NCBI GenBank assembly: GCA_015063125.1
Contig: SUTB01000004.1
Span: 1-64,000, forward strand
Length of the DNA: 64,000 nucleotides
Source of the DNA: Thermoplasmata archaeon
Lineage (GTDB): Archaea; Thermoplasmatota; Thermoplasmata; Methanomassiliicoccales; Methanomethylophilaceae
Reading direction: 5' to 3'
Part shown: piece by piece, positions 8,882 through 18,142 of the stretch
How the letters are laid out: every line of letters starts with the position of its first letter
Numbering within the stretch: the stretch's first letter is position 1
Translations under genes and position numbers: made by a program
The notes under the pieces: generated by a model
Database searches by the model: none
What the model was told of the DNA's origin: nothing
What the model saw: only the letters and a program-made list of their open reading frames with translations

Positions 8882-9289
8882 ATGGAGAGGTACATCCTCA
8901 TAGATCACACGGCCGACATGATGGTCAAGGCCTTCGGGAAGACCCTGGAGGAATGCTATGCCAATGCGGCATACGCCCTGTTCGACCAGACGGTGGATCT
9001 GTCAGATATCGGCACTTCCGAGGAGACGGAGATCCGTGTCACCGGAATCGATGACGAGGATAGACTGTACTCGTTCCTCTCCGAGCTGCTTTTCATAGAG
9101 GATGCTGACAATCTCATCCTGAAGGAATTCGAGGTATCCTTCGAAGGCGACGATGTGGTATGCCGTGCCAAGGGGGAGACCCTGGACAGGGCCAGGCACC
9201 GCATAAAGTCCGAGGTGAAGGCCGTCACGTATCACATGATGGAAGTGGACAGATCCACTCCTTCGGTGACCGTTCTGTTCGATGTCTGA
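8882..9289 (+). CDS. archease
   Basis: Archease is the activator of the RtcB RNA ligase and promotes GTP-dependent guanylylation during tRNA splicing and RNA repair. The 135-aa length is typical. The metal-binding signature DHTAD is at residues 8-12, and the acidic C-terminal portion ends in the usual VLFDV. rtcB is not in the window. Monocistronic, and its stop abuts the convergent membrane-protein gene. Confidence 0.93.
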   Translation: MERYILIDHTADMMVKAFGKTLEECYANAAYALFDQTVDLSDIGTSEETEIRVTGIDDEDRLYSFLSELLFIEDADNLILKEFEVSFEGDDVVCRAKGETLDRARHRIKSEVKAVTYHMMEVDRSTPSVTVLFDV

Positions 9290-9796
9290 TCAGCGGCCGC
9301 GGACTATTCTCCTGATGACGGCCAGCACCACCGCGAAGACCATGAAGGCCACAGCGATCCCGATCATTATCATCTCCTCCGTGGAGTAGACGTGATCGGA
9401 GACCTCCAACGTGAAAAAGATCGTATCGTGCGGCGGAACGGCCAGAGAATGGACATCCACATGCTTGCTGCCGTTCGGCAGGTTCAGCAGACAACCTTGG
9501 GAATCCGTTATGGTGAAGCTCATGCGGTCCGCCGAAGGGGTCACTATGCCTGAGGTGGTGTAGTACATGGTGCCTTCATCGGAATCCGAGACATAGACTG
9601 AAGCCACCCAGCTTCCGTCCGCCAGCGGGACCTTCATCGTGACGGTGATCACTCCCTCGGCACCATCGTACGTTGCGCTCTCCACATCCGTTTCTGCAGG
9701 CTCCAGGAAGAACGCGGCCCAGATGAATACCGCGAAGAACGCGATCAGGAACACAGCTACGATGATCTTCGAGATCACCGGATTCAATCTAACCAT
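9290..9796 (-). CDS. two-pass membrane protein with extracellular beta domain
   Basis: A 168-aa protein with one membrane helix at each end (about residues 9-31 and 137-161), between them a roughly 100-residue domain rich in beta-forming residues, and a basic C-terminal tail (RRIVRGR). The middle is probably outside the membrane. The ATG at 9796 is preferred to 9811 because a TATA-like CTTTAAAA at about 9819-9827 lies some 26 nt upstream. Not recognised as a named family. Confidence 0.65.
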   Translation of the reverse strand: MVRLNPVISKIIVAVFLIAFFAVFIWAAFFLEPAETDVESATYDGAEGVITVTMKVPLADGSWVASVYVSDSDEGTMYYTTSGIVTPSADRMSFTITDSQGCLLNLPNGSKHVDVHSLAVPPHDTIFFTLEVSDHVYSTEEMIMIGIAVAFMVFAVVLAVIRRIVRGR

Positions 9797-9895
9797 GTTA
9801 GACCATAACATTCAACACTGTTTTAAAGGGTATGGTTCTGGATATGGCTTGGAGTGTAGCATCCCTTTTATCGCACCTCTCCCATAGCCGTCACG

Positions 9896-10717
9896 ATGCT
9901 CAGACTCGGTTGGTTCTCTACAGGCAGGGGTCCCGGATCCCGCAACCTTTTGAAAACGGTCATGGACCAGAAGGAGAAGGGCGGTCTCGATGTGGAGATC
10001 GCATTCATCTTCTGCAATTGGGACAATGATGAAGAGGACAACCCCAAGAGGGAGCAGAGGCAGATGTTCTTCGACATGGTCAAGGGCTACGGCATACCCT
10101 TGGTCACCGCTTCCTGGAAGAAATTCAAGCCCGAGCTGTGGAAGCAGGATGAGAAGGCCTGGCGCGACGAGTACGGCAAGCTCCTGAGGGAGCTCACCGG
10201 GAAGTACGAGTTCGACCTTGGGATCCTCGCAGGATACATGCTGTGGATGGACGATGAGACCTGCAGGCAATACGACATGCTGAACCTGCATCCCGCTCTG
10301 CCCACCGGCCCCAAGGGCACATGGCAGGAGGTCATCTGGCAGCTCATCTCGGAGAAAGCTGACAAGCAGGGAATAATGATGCACATCTGCACCGAGGAAT
10401 GGGACAGGGGCGCAGCACTCACATACTGCGGCTTCCCCATCCGCGGAGGAGACTACGACAAGCTCTGGGAAGGGATGGAATCCAAGCTGAAAACGAAGAC
10501 CCTGGAGCAGATCAAAGAGGAAGAGGGACAGGATGAGCCCCTCTTCAAGAGGATCAGGGAGGACGGCGCGAAGCGCGAGCTCCCGCTGATCGTCGCCACC
10601 ATACGCGAGTTCGCGAATGGCAGAGTCGAGATCAAGGACAAGAGCCTCTACGAGAACGGGAAGAAGCTGGATTCGCCATACGACCTGTCGAGACAGGTCG
10701 ATGAGTCGCTGGAGTGA
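9896..10717 (+). CDS. formyltransferase-fold protein (PurN-like)
   Basis: Similar to phosphoribosylglycinamide formyltransferase and related N-terminal formyltransferase domains. The catalytic segment NLHPALP is at about residues 129-135, and an EEWDRG follows where the family has its catalytic Asp. The N-terminus (FSTGRGPGSRNLL) matches the phosphate-binding loop. At 273 aa it is longer than bacterial PurN, with an extra charged C-terminal region, so the substrate may differ from GAR. It overlaps the next gene by 17 nt, suggesting coupling. Confidence 0.75.
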   Translation: MLRLGWFSTGRGPGSRNLLKTVMDQKEKGGLDVEIAFIFCNWDNDEEDNPKREQRQMFFDMVKGYGIPLVTASWKKFKPELWKQDEKAWRDEYGKLLRELTGKYEFDLGILAGYMLWMDDETCRQYDMLNLHPALPTGPKGTWQEVIWQLISEKADKQGIMMHICTEEWDRGAALTYCGFPIRGGDYDKLWEGMESKLKTKTLEQIKEEEGQDEPLFKRIREDGAKRELPLIVATIREFANGRVEIKDKSLYENGKKLDSPYDLSRQVDESLE

Positions 10718-11831
10718 TCCCGTGCCGGACGAATTCGACCCGACTGTCGACCTCGGACTCCCGCCGGACAGATATGTCCTCTGCTCATGCTGGGGATTCC
10801 TGACCAGGAACAACGACATCAGGCAGCTCTGCGGACGCTTCATAGATGACGGGGAGCATTTCTTCGATGTCCTCGAGAGATACGACAGGCTCACATCCTA
10901 TGTCCTCAACAGAGAGGACGCCACGGCCGGCAGCTACTACAAATGGTGCGTCCCATTCCTGAAGGCCTTCGGGGCCACCGACCATCTGATCCACAAGTAC
11001 AGCGCACAGGACCTGGAGATGATGCCCAACGCAGCCAGGACCATGAAGCACATCTCAGGTCAGATGGAAACGTACATCACCACATCCATGTTCGAGCACG
11101 GCACCATGGAGCTCGTGGAAAGACTGGGGACCAACATGCTCCATGTCACCGACTCCAAGCTCTGCATAGACCAGATGATGATGGGGCGCGCAGATGCCCG
11201 CAAGCTCAAAGACATCGCCAAAGAGATTAACCATCTGAACGTGCCGGAGACCTTCTATGAGCTGAATGTTCCCACGGAACTGCTGGAAGAGGATATAGAG
11301 ATCATCAAGCTGATGGATTCGGTCATCAGCACCAGGATCGCAGAGGCGGGCGCCATGGGTCTGATGGAGGCTACGGATGCGATGACCTCTCACAAGAAGG
11401 CCTATCGCATGTTGGACATCAGGAGGCTCACCGCCATAGATCTGGACTGCACGATGTACATCGGCAGCAGTGCCACGGACTTCCAGCCGTTGGACCTGAT
11501 CCGCGACGCCAACGGACTCGCCGTTTCGTTCAACGGAGAGGAGTTCGCGGTCAGGGGCAGCAACGTCGCCGTCCTGTCGGAGGACACCACCGTCGCATCG
11601 ATATTCGCTGCCATGTTCATGGACAAAGGCCCTCTTCATGCGCTTGAGATCGCCGAGAACTGGAACAGGGAGTACCTCGAGAACCTGGAGTTCCCCGACC
11701 AGCCCCTCATGGACACCTTCCTGAGAGAGCATCCGGACGAGCTTCCGGAGGTATACCGGGTGACGGATTCCAATGTGGACGAGATCTCGAAGAAGAGTGA
11801 TGAGTACCGCAAGAGAATCCTGAAGAACTGA
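10701..11831 (+). CDS. HAD-related archaeal protein (COG4030/EhaR-like) with altered catalytic motifs
   Basis: Resembles the archaeal HAD-like family that includes EhaR. Landmarks are the N-terminal RYDRLTSY region and the C-terminal DCTMYIGSSATDFQPL followed by NGLAVSFNGEEFAVRG. Where relatives have a catalytic DCEGP near the start, this protein has SCWGF, and the GDS of motif IV is GSS, so it may be inactive as a phosphatase. The ATG at 10701 overlaps the upstream gene; a GTG at 10722 is an alternative start. Name and inactivity are inferences from motif memory. Confidence 0.6.
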   Translation: MSRWSDPVPDEFDPTVDLGLPPDRYVLCSCWGFLTRNNDIRQLCGRFIDDGEHFFDVLERYDRLTSYVLNREDATAGSYYKWCVPFLKAFGATDHLIHKYSAQDLEMMPNAARTMKHISGQMETYITTSMFEHGTMELVERLGTNMLHVTDSKLCIDQMMMGRADARKLKDIAKEINHLNVPETFYELNVPTELLEEDIEIIKLMDSVISTRIAEAGAMGLMEATDAMTSHKKAYRMLDIRRLTAIDLDCTMYIGSSATDFQPLDLIRDANGLAVSFNGEEFAVRGSNVAVLSEDTTVASIFAAMFMDKGPLHALEIAENWNREYLENLEFPDQPLMDTFLREHPDELPEVYRVTDSNVDEISKKSDEYRKRILKN

Positions 11832-11865
11832 TGATGCTCCGAATGATTCCGTGAAAGAAAGTGAG

Positions 11866-11938
11866 TGCTCCAGACGGGATTCGAACCCGTGTGTCAGCCT
11901 CGAAAGGGCTGAATGATTGGCCGCTACACTACTGGAGC
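11866..11938 (-). tRNA. tRNA-Glu (anticodon TTC)
   Basis: The minus strand folds as a tRNA: 7-bp acceptor GCTCCAG/CTGGAGC, anticodon loop CTTTCGA in a CAGCC/GGCTG stem, and a GGTTCGAATCC T arm. The discriminator is A and CCA is not encoded. A TTATAA box lies about 30 nt upstream of the 5' end. Confidence 0.96.
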
Positions 11939-12045
11939 TATGAAGGAGACCATCGCAAACTCCTTTATAACGGTTACTAGCCAAATAATCCGCATTAAGT
12001 TTTTATAAGGCCCTTTATAATGCGATTAATATTGGAAGGATAAAA

Positions 12046-12375
12046 ATGAGCGACAATGAACCGCTTGAAATGCCTGATGAGGACGTAACACGCGTACGTC
12101 TGCCTAACATCAAGGAAGCAGAGATGTTCGGGATAGCGGATCAGCTGCTCGGCGCATCCAAGATCAAAGTCATGTGCGAGGACGGAGTATCCCGCGTAGG
12201 ACGCATCCCTGGAAAGATAAAGAAGAGGATGTGGATCAGGGAAGGCGACCTGCTGATCATATCTGTATGGGATTTCCAGCCCGACAAGTGCGACGTCAGG
12301 TTCAGATACACCAAGACGCAGGCCATCAACCTCAGCAAGAGGAACAAGGTCCCCAAGAACCTGGACATTTTCTGA
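12046..12375 (+). CDS. eif1A: translation initiation factor aIF-1A
   Basis: OB-fold initiation factor that binds the small subunit A-site region, homologous to bacterial IF1 and eukaryotic eIF1A. At 109 aa it shows the archaeal core with the CEDGVSRVGRIPGK and RMWIREGDLLII stretches. TATA (TTTTTATAAG, about 12000-12009) and an SD (GGAAGG, 7 nt before the ATG) are clear. It begins a long plus-strand information-processing cluster; rio1 follows after 14 nt. Confidence 0.96.
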   Translation: MSDNEPLEMPDEDVTRVRLPNIKEAEMFGIADQLLGASKIKVMCEDGVSRVGRIPGKIKKRMWIREGDLLIISVWDFQPDKCDVRFRYTKTQAINLSKRNKVPKNLDIF

Positions 12376-12389
12376 TTAGGTGACTCCGC

Positions 12390-13184
12390 ATGTCCTCGTA
12401 CGAGGAGGCGTATGCATACCTGGAAAGGCGTGTGGATGCCCTCAAGACCAACAAGACCGGCGATGAGAGGGAGACCGAGGCAGAGGTCTTCGACAAGAAG
12501 ACCCTGATGACGATCTACGACTTCATGACCAGCGGGTATATCGACGCCGTCCACTACCCCATCTCCACCGGAAAGGAGGGCAACGTATTCTACGCCACTG
12601 ACGAGAACGATGAGGGTATGGCCCTGAAGATCTTCAGGACCTCCACATCCACGTTCAAAAGGGTGGCGAAGTACGTCGAGGGAGACCCCAGATTCAGAGG
12701 GGTCACGGGTAACCGCTGGAAGCTGATCTACGCATGGGTGAACAAGGAGTTCAAGAACCTGGACAGGTACAACCAGGCAGGGATACCCGTGCCGGAACCC
12801 ATAACATTCAATCAGAACTGCCTGCTCATGGAGTACATAGGCGACGAATCGGGACCTGCACCGCAGCTCAAGGACGTGATCCTGGACGATCCCGATGAGA
12901 CATACGAGGATGTGCTGTCCTTCATCATCGATGGATGGCAGGAGGCCCACCTGGTCCACGGAGACCTGAGCGAGTACAACATCCTCATGCTGGACAGCGA
13001 GCCGATCATGATCGATGTCGGCCAGGCCATGACCAGAGACCATTACAATGCAAAGGAGCTCCTGGAAAGGGACATCCACAACATAAACAGCTTCTTCAGG
13101 AAGAGGGACGCGGACGTCTGGACGGACGCCGAGGTCCTTGAAGAGACACTTAACGGCAAAGAAGACGGAGAGGAAGAGGAATGA
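12390..13184 (+). CDS. rio1: RIO1-type serine protein kinase
   Basis: Atypical kinase/ATPase of small-subunit ribosome maturation. The ATP loop STGKEGNVFYA, the catalytic HGDLSEYNIL and the metal-binding IDVGQA motif are intact. The 264-aa length is usual for archaeal Rio1. GGTGA lies 7 nt before the start. Its stop overlaps the start of the KH gene by 4 nt (ATGA), and together with aIF1A and the KH protein it forms a conserved archaeal ribosome-biogenesis group. Confidence 0.95.
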   Translation: MSSYEEAYAYLERRVDALKTNKTGDERETEAEVFDKKTLMTIYDFMTSGYIDAVHYPISTGKEGNVFYATDENDEGMALKIFRTSTSTFKRVAKYVEGDPRFRGVTGNRWKLIYAWVNKEFKNLDRYNQAGIPVPEPITFNQNCLLMEYIGDESGPAPQLKDVILDDPDETYEDVLSFIIDGWQEAHLVHGDLSEYNILMLDSEPIMIDVGQAMTRDHYNAKELLERDIHNINSFFRKRDADVWTDAEVLEETLNGKEDGEEEE

Positions 13185-13729
13185 GATCTATCAGGATACC
13201 CGCCGACAGGGTCGGTACACTCATCGGCAAGAACGGGGAGACCAAGAAGATCCTACAGAACATTTCTGGGATCAAGATGGACATCGACACGGAAGAGGGA
13301 GAGGTAATTCTGCACGACGACGTCGAGCTCGAGGACCCGCTGAAGGCGCTCCAGCTCATGGATGTCGTGAAGGCGGTCGGAAGGGGATTCAACCCCGACA
13401 AGGCCATGAGGCTGTTCGACGATGACGAGTACTTCGAGCTCATAGACGTGAAGGAGGCCATCGGAGACCGCTCCAGCCAGATGCCCCGCGTGAGGGGACG
13501 CCTCATAGGCAAGAACGGAAAGACCCGCAAGCTCATCGAGGAGCTCACGGGATGCGACATGGTCATCTACGGGAACACCGTGGGATTGATCGGGAACTCC
13601 GTCAGCCTTCCCGTGGCGAAGCACGCCGTCGAGCTTCTGATCAACGGAAGCGAGCACGCCACCGTATACCACTATCTCGAGAGCCAACGCCCGATGCTCA
13701 GGATCACCGAGATGGGATTCGACCTCTGA
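13181..13729 (+). CDS. KH-domain RNA-binding protein (Dim2/Pno1/Krr1-like)
   Basis: The 182-aa protein has two KH domains with GxxG loops, IGKNGETKK near residue 13 and IGKNGKTRK near 109. It is the archaeal counterpart of Dim2/Pno1, which binds the 3' end of small-subunit rRNA during maturation and partners with Rio1. It overlaps rio1 by 4 nt. Family assignment is firm; the exact step is inferred from eukaryotic homologues. Confidence 0.92.
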   Translation: MRSIRIPADRVGTLIGKNGETKKILQNISGIKMDIDTEEGEVILHDDVELEDPLKALQLMDVVKAVGRGFNPDKAMRLFDDDEYFELIDVKEAIGDRSSQMPRVRGRLIGKNGKTRKLIEELTGCDMVIYGNTVGLIGNSVSLPVAKHAVELLINGSEHATVYHYLESQRPMLRITEMGFDL

Positions 13730-13737
13730 GGGATAAC

Positions 13738-14964
13738 ATGGAATCCTGGATTGCGGACAATCTTGATACAGCGAGAGCCCTGGCGGAGACCGGGCTCTGC
13801 GACCACTGTCTCGGACGCATGTTCGGGAAGTTCGGCAGCGGGATGACCAACGAGTACCGCGGACAGATGATCCGCGATGCTCTGAAAGAGACCGGCGCCG
13901 AAGCGCCTGCCGAGGATTTCTGCCCTCTGTGCGAGGGCATCTTCGAGATGCTCCCGAGATTCGCCGAGGCTGCTGCGGAGAAGATCAACGAGGTCGACTC
14001 CGAGAACTTCCTCATCGGCAGCAGGATAGAGCCTGAGATAGTCGAGAGGGAGAAGGAGCTCGTAGCCCAGTACAACCTCGAGAACGCCGAGACCATCAAA
14101 GGCGAGCTCAACCGTGAGATCGGAAAACTGGCACTTCCAATGATTCACCGTCCTGTGGAGTTCAAGAACCCTCAGGTCGTAGCTCTTGTGGACACCCGTT
14201 TCGCCGACGTCACCCTGGACATATCGCCCGTGTTCATTGCCGGACGCTACACCAAGTACAGCAGGGAGATCCCCCAGACGATATGGCCCTGCAGGGTCTG
14301 CCACGGAAAGGGCTGCGACCACTGCAACGGGAAAGGGAAGATGTACGAGACCTCCGTCCAGGAGATCATCGGGGACATCGCACTTGAGATGGCCGGCGGA
14401 CAGGAGCACTTCTTCCACGGCATGGGCCGCGAGGATATCGACGCCTGCATGCTGGGCGACGGAAGGCCCTTCGTGCTGGAGATCAGTCAGCCCAAGCACA
14501 GAGACATCGACCTCGACGAGCTCGAGAGAAGGGCGAACATGAACGACATGGCAGGGTACAACAGCCTGCACTTCGTTCAGAGAGAGGCCGTAGAGCGCTA
14601 CAAGGCCGCAGCTTCTGATAAAATATATCACGTGCACGTTATAGCTGAGGGCAAAGTTAATAAAGAGGAGTTAGTTAAGGTTGCCCTATCGTTCAAGGAC
14701 GTCAATATAGACCAGAGGACTCCACGCAGGGTCGAGCACAGACGTGCTGACCTTGTGAGAAAGAGAAAAATCCACTGGTGCAAGGCGGAATGGATCTCCG
14801 ACGACTCGTTCGATCTCGAACTCGAGACCGACTCGGGTACGTACGTGAAGGAATTCGTGTCCGGCGACGAGGGCAGAAGCGTCCCAAGCTTCTCTGAGAG
14901 GCTCGGGATACAATGCAAAGTCGAGACCCTCGATGTATTGGCGATCAAATTCGAAGAACAATGA
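13738..14964 (+). CDS. pus10: tRNA pseudouridine(54/55) synthase Pus10
   Basis: Makes pseudouridine at positions 54 and 55 of archaeal tRNA. The N-terminal THUMP-containing half has zinc-type cysteine pairs (CDHCLGR, CPLC). The catalytic region reads GREDIDACMLGDGRPF with the active-site Asp, followed by EISQPKHR. A further CRVCHGKGCDHC cluster lies near residue 185. The 408-aa length is normal. The ATG at 13738 is chosen, with GAGGGA upstream; a longer frame would overlap the KH gene. Confidence 0.95.
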   Translation: MESWIADNLDTARALAETGLCDHCLGRMFGKFGSGMTNEYRGQMIRDALKETGAEAPAEDFCPLCEGIFEMLPRFAEAAAEKINEVDSENFLIGSRIEPEIVEREKELVAQYNLENAETIKGELNREIGKLALPMIHRPVEFKNPQVVALVDTRFADVTLDISPVFIAGRYTKYSREIPQTIWPCRVCHGKGCDHCNGKGKMYETSVQEIIGDIALEMAGGQEHFFHGMGREDIDACMLGDGRPFVLEISQPKHRDIDLDELERRANMNDMAGYNSLHFVQREAVERYKAAASDKIYHVHVIAEGKVNKEELVKVALSFKDVNIDQRTPRRVEHRRADLVRKRKIHWCKAEWISDDSFDLELETDSGTYVKEFVSGDEGRSVPSFSERLGIQCKVETLDVLAIKFEEQ

Positions 14965-14975
14965 AGGGATAAGCA

Positions 14976-15272
14976 ATGCAGGCATCCAGCGGAACAAGGA
15001 CAAAGACCCGCAACAAGCTGAAGAAGTCAGTTAGGGCACGCGGGCTCTCACCCATCACGAAAGGTTTCCAGACCTTCGAGGCAGGAGAGAAAGTCAACAT
15101 CATCATCGACCCCAGCATCCACAAGGGCATGCCCTTCTCCAGATTCCACGGACTCACCGGAGTCGTCGTCGGAGAGAGGGGAGCAGCGTACGAGGTCTCC
15201 GTCAAGGACGGAAACAAGACCAAGATGGTCGTCGCACGCCCCGAGCACCTTGTAAGGAACATCGACAACTGA
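14976..15272 (+). CDS. rpl21e: 50S ribosomal protein L21e
   Basis: A 98-aa archaeal/eukaryotic large-subunit protein; the core KVNIIIDPSIHKGMPFSRFH and GLTGVVVG segments are diagnostic. It lies 11 nt after pus10 and 10 nt before rpoF, in the usual archaeal order, with an AAGGGAT SD. Confidence 0.97.
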   Translation: MQASSGTRTKTRNKLKKSVRARGLSPITKGFQTFEAGEKVNIIIDPSIHKGMPFSRFHGLTGVVVGERGAAYEVSVKDGNKTKMVVARPEHLVRNIDN

Positions 15273-15282
15273 AGGTATAGAC

Positions 15283-15633
15283 ATGACCGAGCGCTACGTC
15301 ACACTGGCAGAAGTAAGGACCCTCCTGGAGGAGGTAGCCGAGAGCAGGAAAGGAACAGCTGGATTGCTCGAGGACGAGGACGTTCTCCTCGCATCACAGA
15401 AAGCAGCACTTGACCACGCGCAGAAGGTCTCAAACATTTCCCCCGAGGACGCTAACAAGATCGTCGAAGAGGTCAGCGCGCTCGAGGAAGTTACAGATGC
15501 CATTGCTGTGAAGATCGCGGACATCCTCCCGAAATATCCCGAAGATGTCCGTGCCATCTTCTCCAAGGAGAGGATCAACCTCAGCAATGACGAAATCAAC
15601 CAGATCATTGAGATCGTAGGTAAGTACATCTGA
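15283..15633 (+). CDS. rpoF: DNA-directed RNA polymerase subunit F (Rpb4 homologue)
   Basis: Stalk subunit that pairs with RpoE/Rpb7. The 116-aa length and the helical Rpb4/HRDC-like C-terminus (VRAIFSKERINLSNDEINQI) are typical. The SD GAAGGT is 6 nt before the start. Its stop overlaps a possible ATG of the DUF655 gene. Confidence 0.94.
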   Translation: MTERYVTLAEVRTLLEEVAESRKGTAGLLEDEDVLLASQKAALDHAQKVSNISPEDANKIVEEVSALEEVTDAIAVKIADILPKYPEDVRAIFSKERINLSNDEINQIIEIVGKYI

Positions 15634-15647
15634 TGGGGGTTTTTCCC

Positions 15648-16199
15648 ATGGAAGAGTTCGCTTATATTCTTGATTTCCTGCCCCAAGGAGCACCGTCTGC
15701 TGGCTTCTCCAAGAAGGAGCCTCTGTGCTACGCCGTGGGCGAGGAGGAGTTCAAGCTGTTCGAGCTTGTCACGAAGCCCAATGCAGTCGTAGCTATCGGT
15801 GCAAGGACTTTCATCGGCAAGGACTCGGAGACGCAGAAGCGCGACATGATTGACCATGTCAAGCGCCGTATCACGTTCAACGAGCTTACCAGCAATGCGG
15901 TATCGGAACTCGAGTTCGCGATCACCGACATCGTCATGTCCCATCAGGACAAGTACATCAAGTTCTTCAACGAGGCAGAGGCCATCAGCATGCGCAAGCA
16001 CCTGCTGGAGGAGCTCCCCGGCCTGGGAAAGAAGTCCATGACGGCCATCCTCGACGAGAGGAAGAAGGGCAACTTCAAGGACTTCGAGGACCTGGCCACG
16101 AGAGCCGGCATCAAAACGCCCGAGAAGCTCATAGTCGCACGCATCCTCCTTGAGATCGAGGATCCCGAGAGGAAGCGCTACCTGTTCGTGTCCAGATGA
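15648..16199 (+). CDS. DUF655 family putative RNA-binding protein
   Basis: Archaeal DUF655 protein, 183 aa, with an S1/OB-like N-terminus beginning EEFAYILDFLPQG and a C-terminal helix-hairpin-helix region (LEELPGLGKKSM). It is nearly always found between rpoF and ksgA in archaea, as here, which suggests a role with rRNA or nucleic acids; the function is not known. The ATG at 15633 (TGATG overlap with rpoF) is an alternative start five residues earlier. Confidence 0.88.
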   Translation: MEEFAYILDFLPQGAPSAGFSKKEPLCYAVGEEEFKLFELVTKPNAVVAIGARTFIGKDSETQKRDMIDHVKRRITFNELTSNAVSELEFAITDIVMSHQDKYIKFFNEAEAISMRKHLLEELPGLGKKSMTAILDERKKGNFKDFEDLATRAGIKTPEKLIVARILLEIEDPERKRYLFVSR

Positions 16200-16978
16200 A
16201 CGATACAGGCAGACTCATAGCCGATACCGGCATAGTCCCCAAGAAGAGCAAGGGACAGAATTTCCTGATAGACGACCGTGTGGCCGACAGGCACATCGGG
16301 TACGCCAACATCGCCAAGGAGGACAAGGTCCTGGAGGTCGGTCCCGGACTCGGAATACTGACCAAAAGGCTGATCGGGGTCTCGGACGACGTCACCTGCA
16401 TCGAGATCGACGACATCCTGGCGGATTACATCTCTCAGACCTATGGGGATTCCCTGAAGCTCATCCACGCCGATGCTGTGAAGGAGCCCTTCCCGGACTT
16501 CGACGTCTTCGTCAGCAACCTCCCCTACAGCGTTTCCACGCCCATAATCTTCAAGCTCCTGGAGTATGACTTCAGGATTGCGGTCGTGATGGTCCAGAAG
16601 GAGTTCGCTGACCGCATGGTAGCCATGGTCGGAAGCCCCGATTACTCTAGGCTCACAGTCAACCTCTACTACAGGTCCGAATGCGAGATAATGGAGACCG
16701 TTCCCGCATCCAGATTCAATCCCAGGCCCAAGGTGGACTCCGCACTGGTCAGGATCACTCCGAGGGAACCACCCTTCAAGGTGCTGGACGAGAAGACGTT
16801 CTTCAAGGTGGTGGAGGTCACATTCAACCACCGCAGGAAGAAGATCGGGACATCGCTGAAATCCGCTCACATGATGGAATCAGGGGATGACGTCCCCTAT
16901 ATCGACGACAGAGTCGAGAGACTAAAGCCTGAGCAGATCGGCGAGATCGCCGATGCTGTCTACAGGCTGAAGCATTGA
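16196..16978 (+). CDS. ksgA: 16S rRNA dimethyladenosine transferase KsgA/Dim1
   Basis: Methylates two adjacent adenines in the 3' helix of 16S rRNA late in small-subunit assembly. The SAM motif EVGPGLGILT and the catalytic NLPYSVSTPI are intact; the length of 260 aa is normal. It overlaps DUF655 by 4 nt (ATGA) and closes the cluster that began at aIF1A. Confidence 0.96.
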   Translation: MNDTGRLIADTGIVPKKSKGQNFLIDDRVADRHIGYANIAKEDKVLEVGPGLGILTKRLIGVSDDVTCIEIDDILADYISQTYGDSLKLIHADAVKEPFPDFDVFVSNLPYSVSTPIIFKLLEYDFRIAVVMVQKEFADRMVAMVGSPDYSRLTVNLYYRSECEIMETVPASRFNPRPKVDSALVRITPREPPFKVLDEKTFFKVVEVTFNHRRKKIGTSLKSAHMMESGDDVPYIDDRVERLKPEQIGEIADAVYRLKH

Positions 16979-16979
16979 T

Positions 16980-18053
16980 TCACTTCTTCTTGACACCGTC
17001 ACCGTAGATGGTGGTCCAGTCGTTCTTCATGGAGATAGGGGTCCAGTCGTTCTGGTCGCACAGGTCGTACATCTTCTGTGCGGCCTCCATGTTACCGTTC
17101 TCCCTCTCCAGGTCATCGCAACAGAGGAAGTAGGCCATGCTCCTGTGCTCGTTGCCGTAGGTGGTGTAGGTCGCCATGCTGGAATCTGATGAGGAGTTTC
17201 CGAATGCGAGGACAGGCTGCTTGCCGATCTCGTTGATTATCGAGAGGACCTTGTTCATGTTCAGATCCTTGACCAGATGCTCCCCGCCGTAGATGATCTC
17301 CTCTCCGTCCTTGTAGACGTATTTGGAACCGTCTGTGTTCCCCTGATTCTCTGAGACCAGAAGCTTGTCGGATCCGATTATCCTGTCGGCCGGAAGGTCC
17401 AAAGCGGAATCCTGCAGCAGACCGCGTACGGTCAGCCTGTCTGTACCGCTGATAACGTAGACGGTGAAACCGTTGGCCTCCAACGCATCCACCATCTGGA
17501 GCATGGGCTTGTAGAATCCCTCTCCGCGGAGCATACCGGTGTAGCTGGGCATCGATGTCTTCTTGAACGCCTGTATGTAGTCATTCATCTCTTCGATTGT
17601 CATTCCAGCGAAGGCAAGTGCCCTGGCCGCCTCCAGATTGTCATCCAGGATTCCCGGGGAAGGCGCAGCCTTCTGGATCAGTGCCTCATCAATCTCGAAC
17701 TGGGATGCCTTGTCCTTGTAATCGGGATCCTCCAGGACACGGTAGATGAACAAACATAGGTCGAAATACCATGGATCGCGCTCACAGAACAATGTTCCGT
17801 CCAGATCGAAGACCGCTATACGGTCCTCAGGAAGGATGTAATCGTTGTTCTTCTCATCGGTGATCGCCTTGAGGTATGTAACGAACTCCTCCTTAGAGTC
17901 TGAGCCGTCCACCCAGTAGGACATGTCGGTCTCGACATATCCTGAGTTCCCGCCTTTCGGCGAGAGTTCGGAGATATACAATCCGCTAACTATCAACAGC
18001 AGGCATACCGCTACAGCGGTAGCCGCTTTCCATCTGACATCAGAACCTGACAT
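16980..18053 (-). CDS. membrane-anchored or secreted HAD phosphatase
   Basis: A 357-aa protein with an N-terminal signal/anchor (about residues 10-29) and a HAD fold: motif I VFDLDGTLF with both Asp, motif II VISGTD, motif IV AFGNSSSDSSM. A cap of about 100 residues lies between. It resembles bacterial acid-phosphatase-like HAD proteins acting outside the membrane, for example in phosphate scavenging. The ATG at 18053 opens into the signal helix; the longer frame crosses the ychF promoter. Confidence 0.8.
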   Translation of the reverse strand: MSGSDVRWKAATAVAVCLLLIVSGLYISELSPKGGNSGYVETDMSYWVDGSDSKEEFVTYLKAITDEKNNDYILPEDRIAVFDLDGTLFCERDPWYFDLCLFIYRVLEDPDYKDKASQFEIDEALIQKAAPSPGILDDNLEAARALAFAGMTIEEMNDYIQAFKKTSMPSYTGMLRGEGFYKPMLQMVDALEANGFTVYVISGTDRLTVRGLLQDSALDLPADRIIGSDKLLVSENQGNTDGSKYVYKDGEEIIYGGEHLVKDLNMNKVLSIINEIGKQPVLAFGNSSSDSSMATYTTYGNEHRSMAYFLCCDDLERENGNMEAAQKMYDLCDQNDWTPISMKNDWTTIYGDGVKKK

Positions 18054-18142
18054 GGTATCTGAATCGATATTGCTGGCAGCAAAATAAGCCTTTTCGATAC
18101 CAAAGGACAATAAAGCGGTAAGGCATACTCTGGACGATAGCA

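Noticed and set aside
12390-13184. Possibility that the RIO kinase is Bud32 of the KEOPS complex
   Set aside because: The motifs and length fit Rio1, and the neighbours are ribosome-biogenesis genes.
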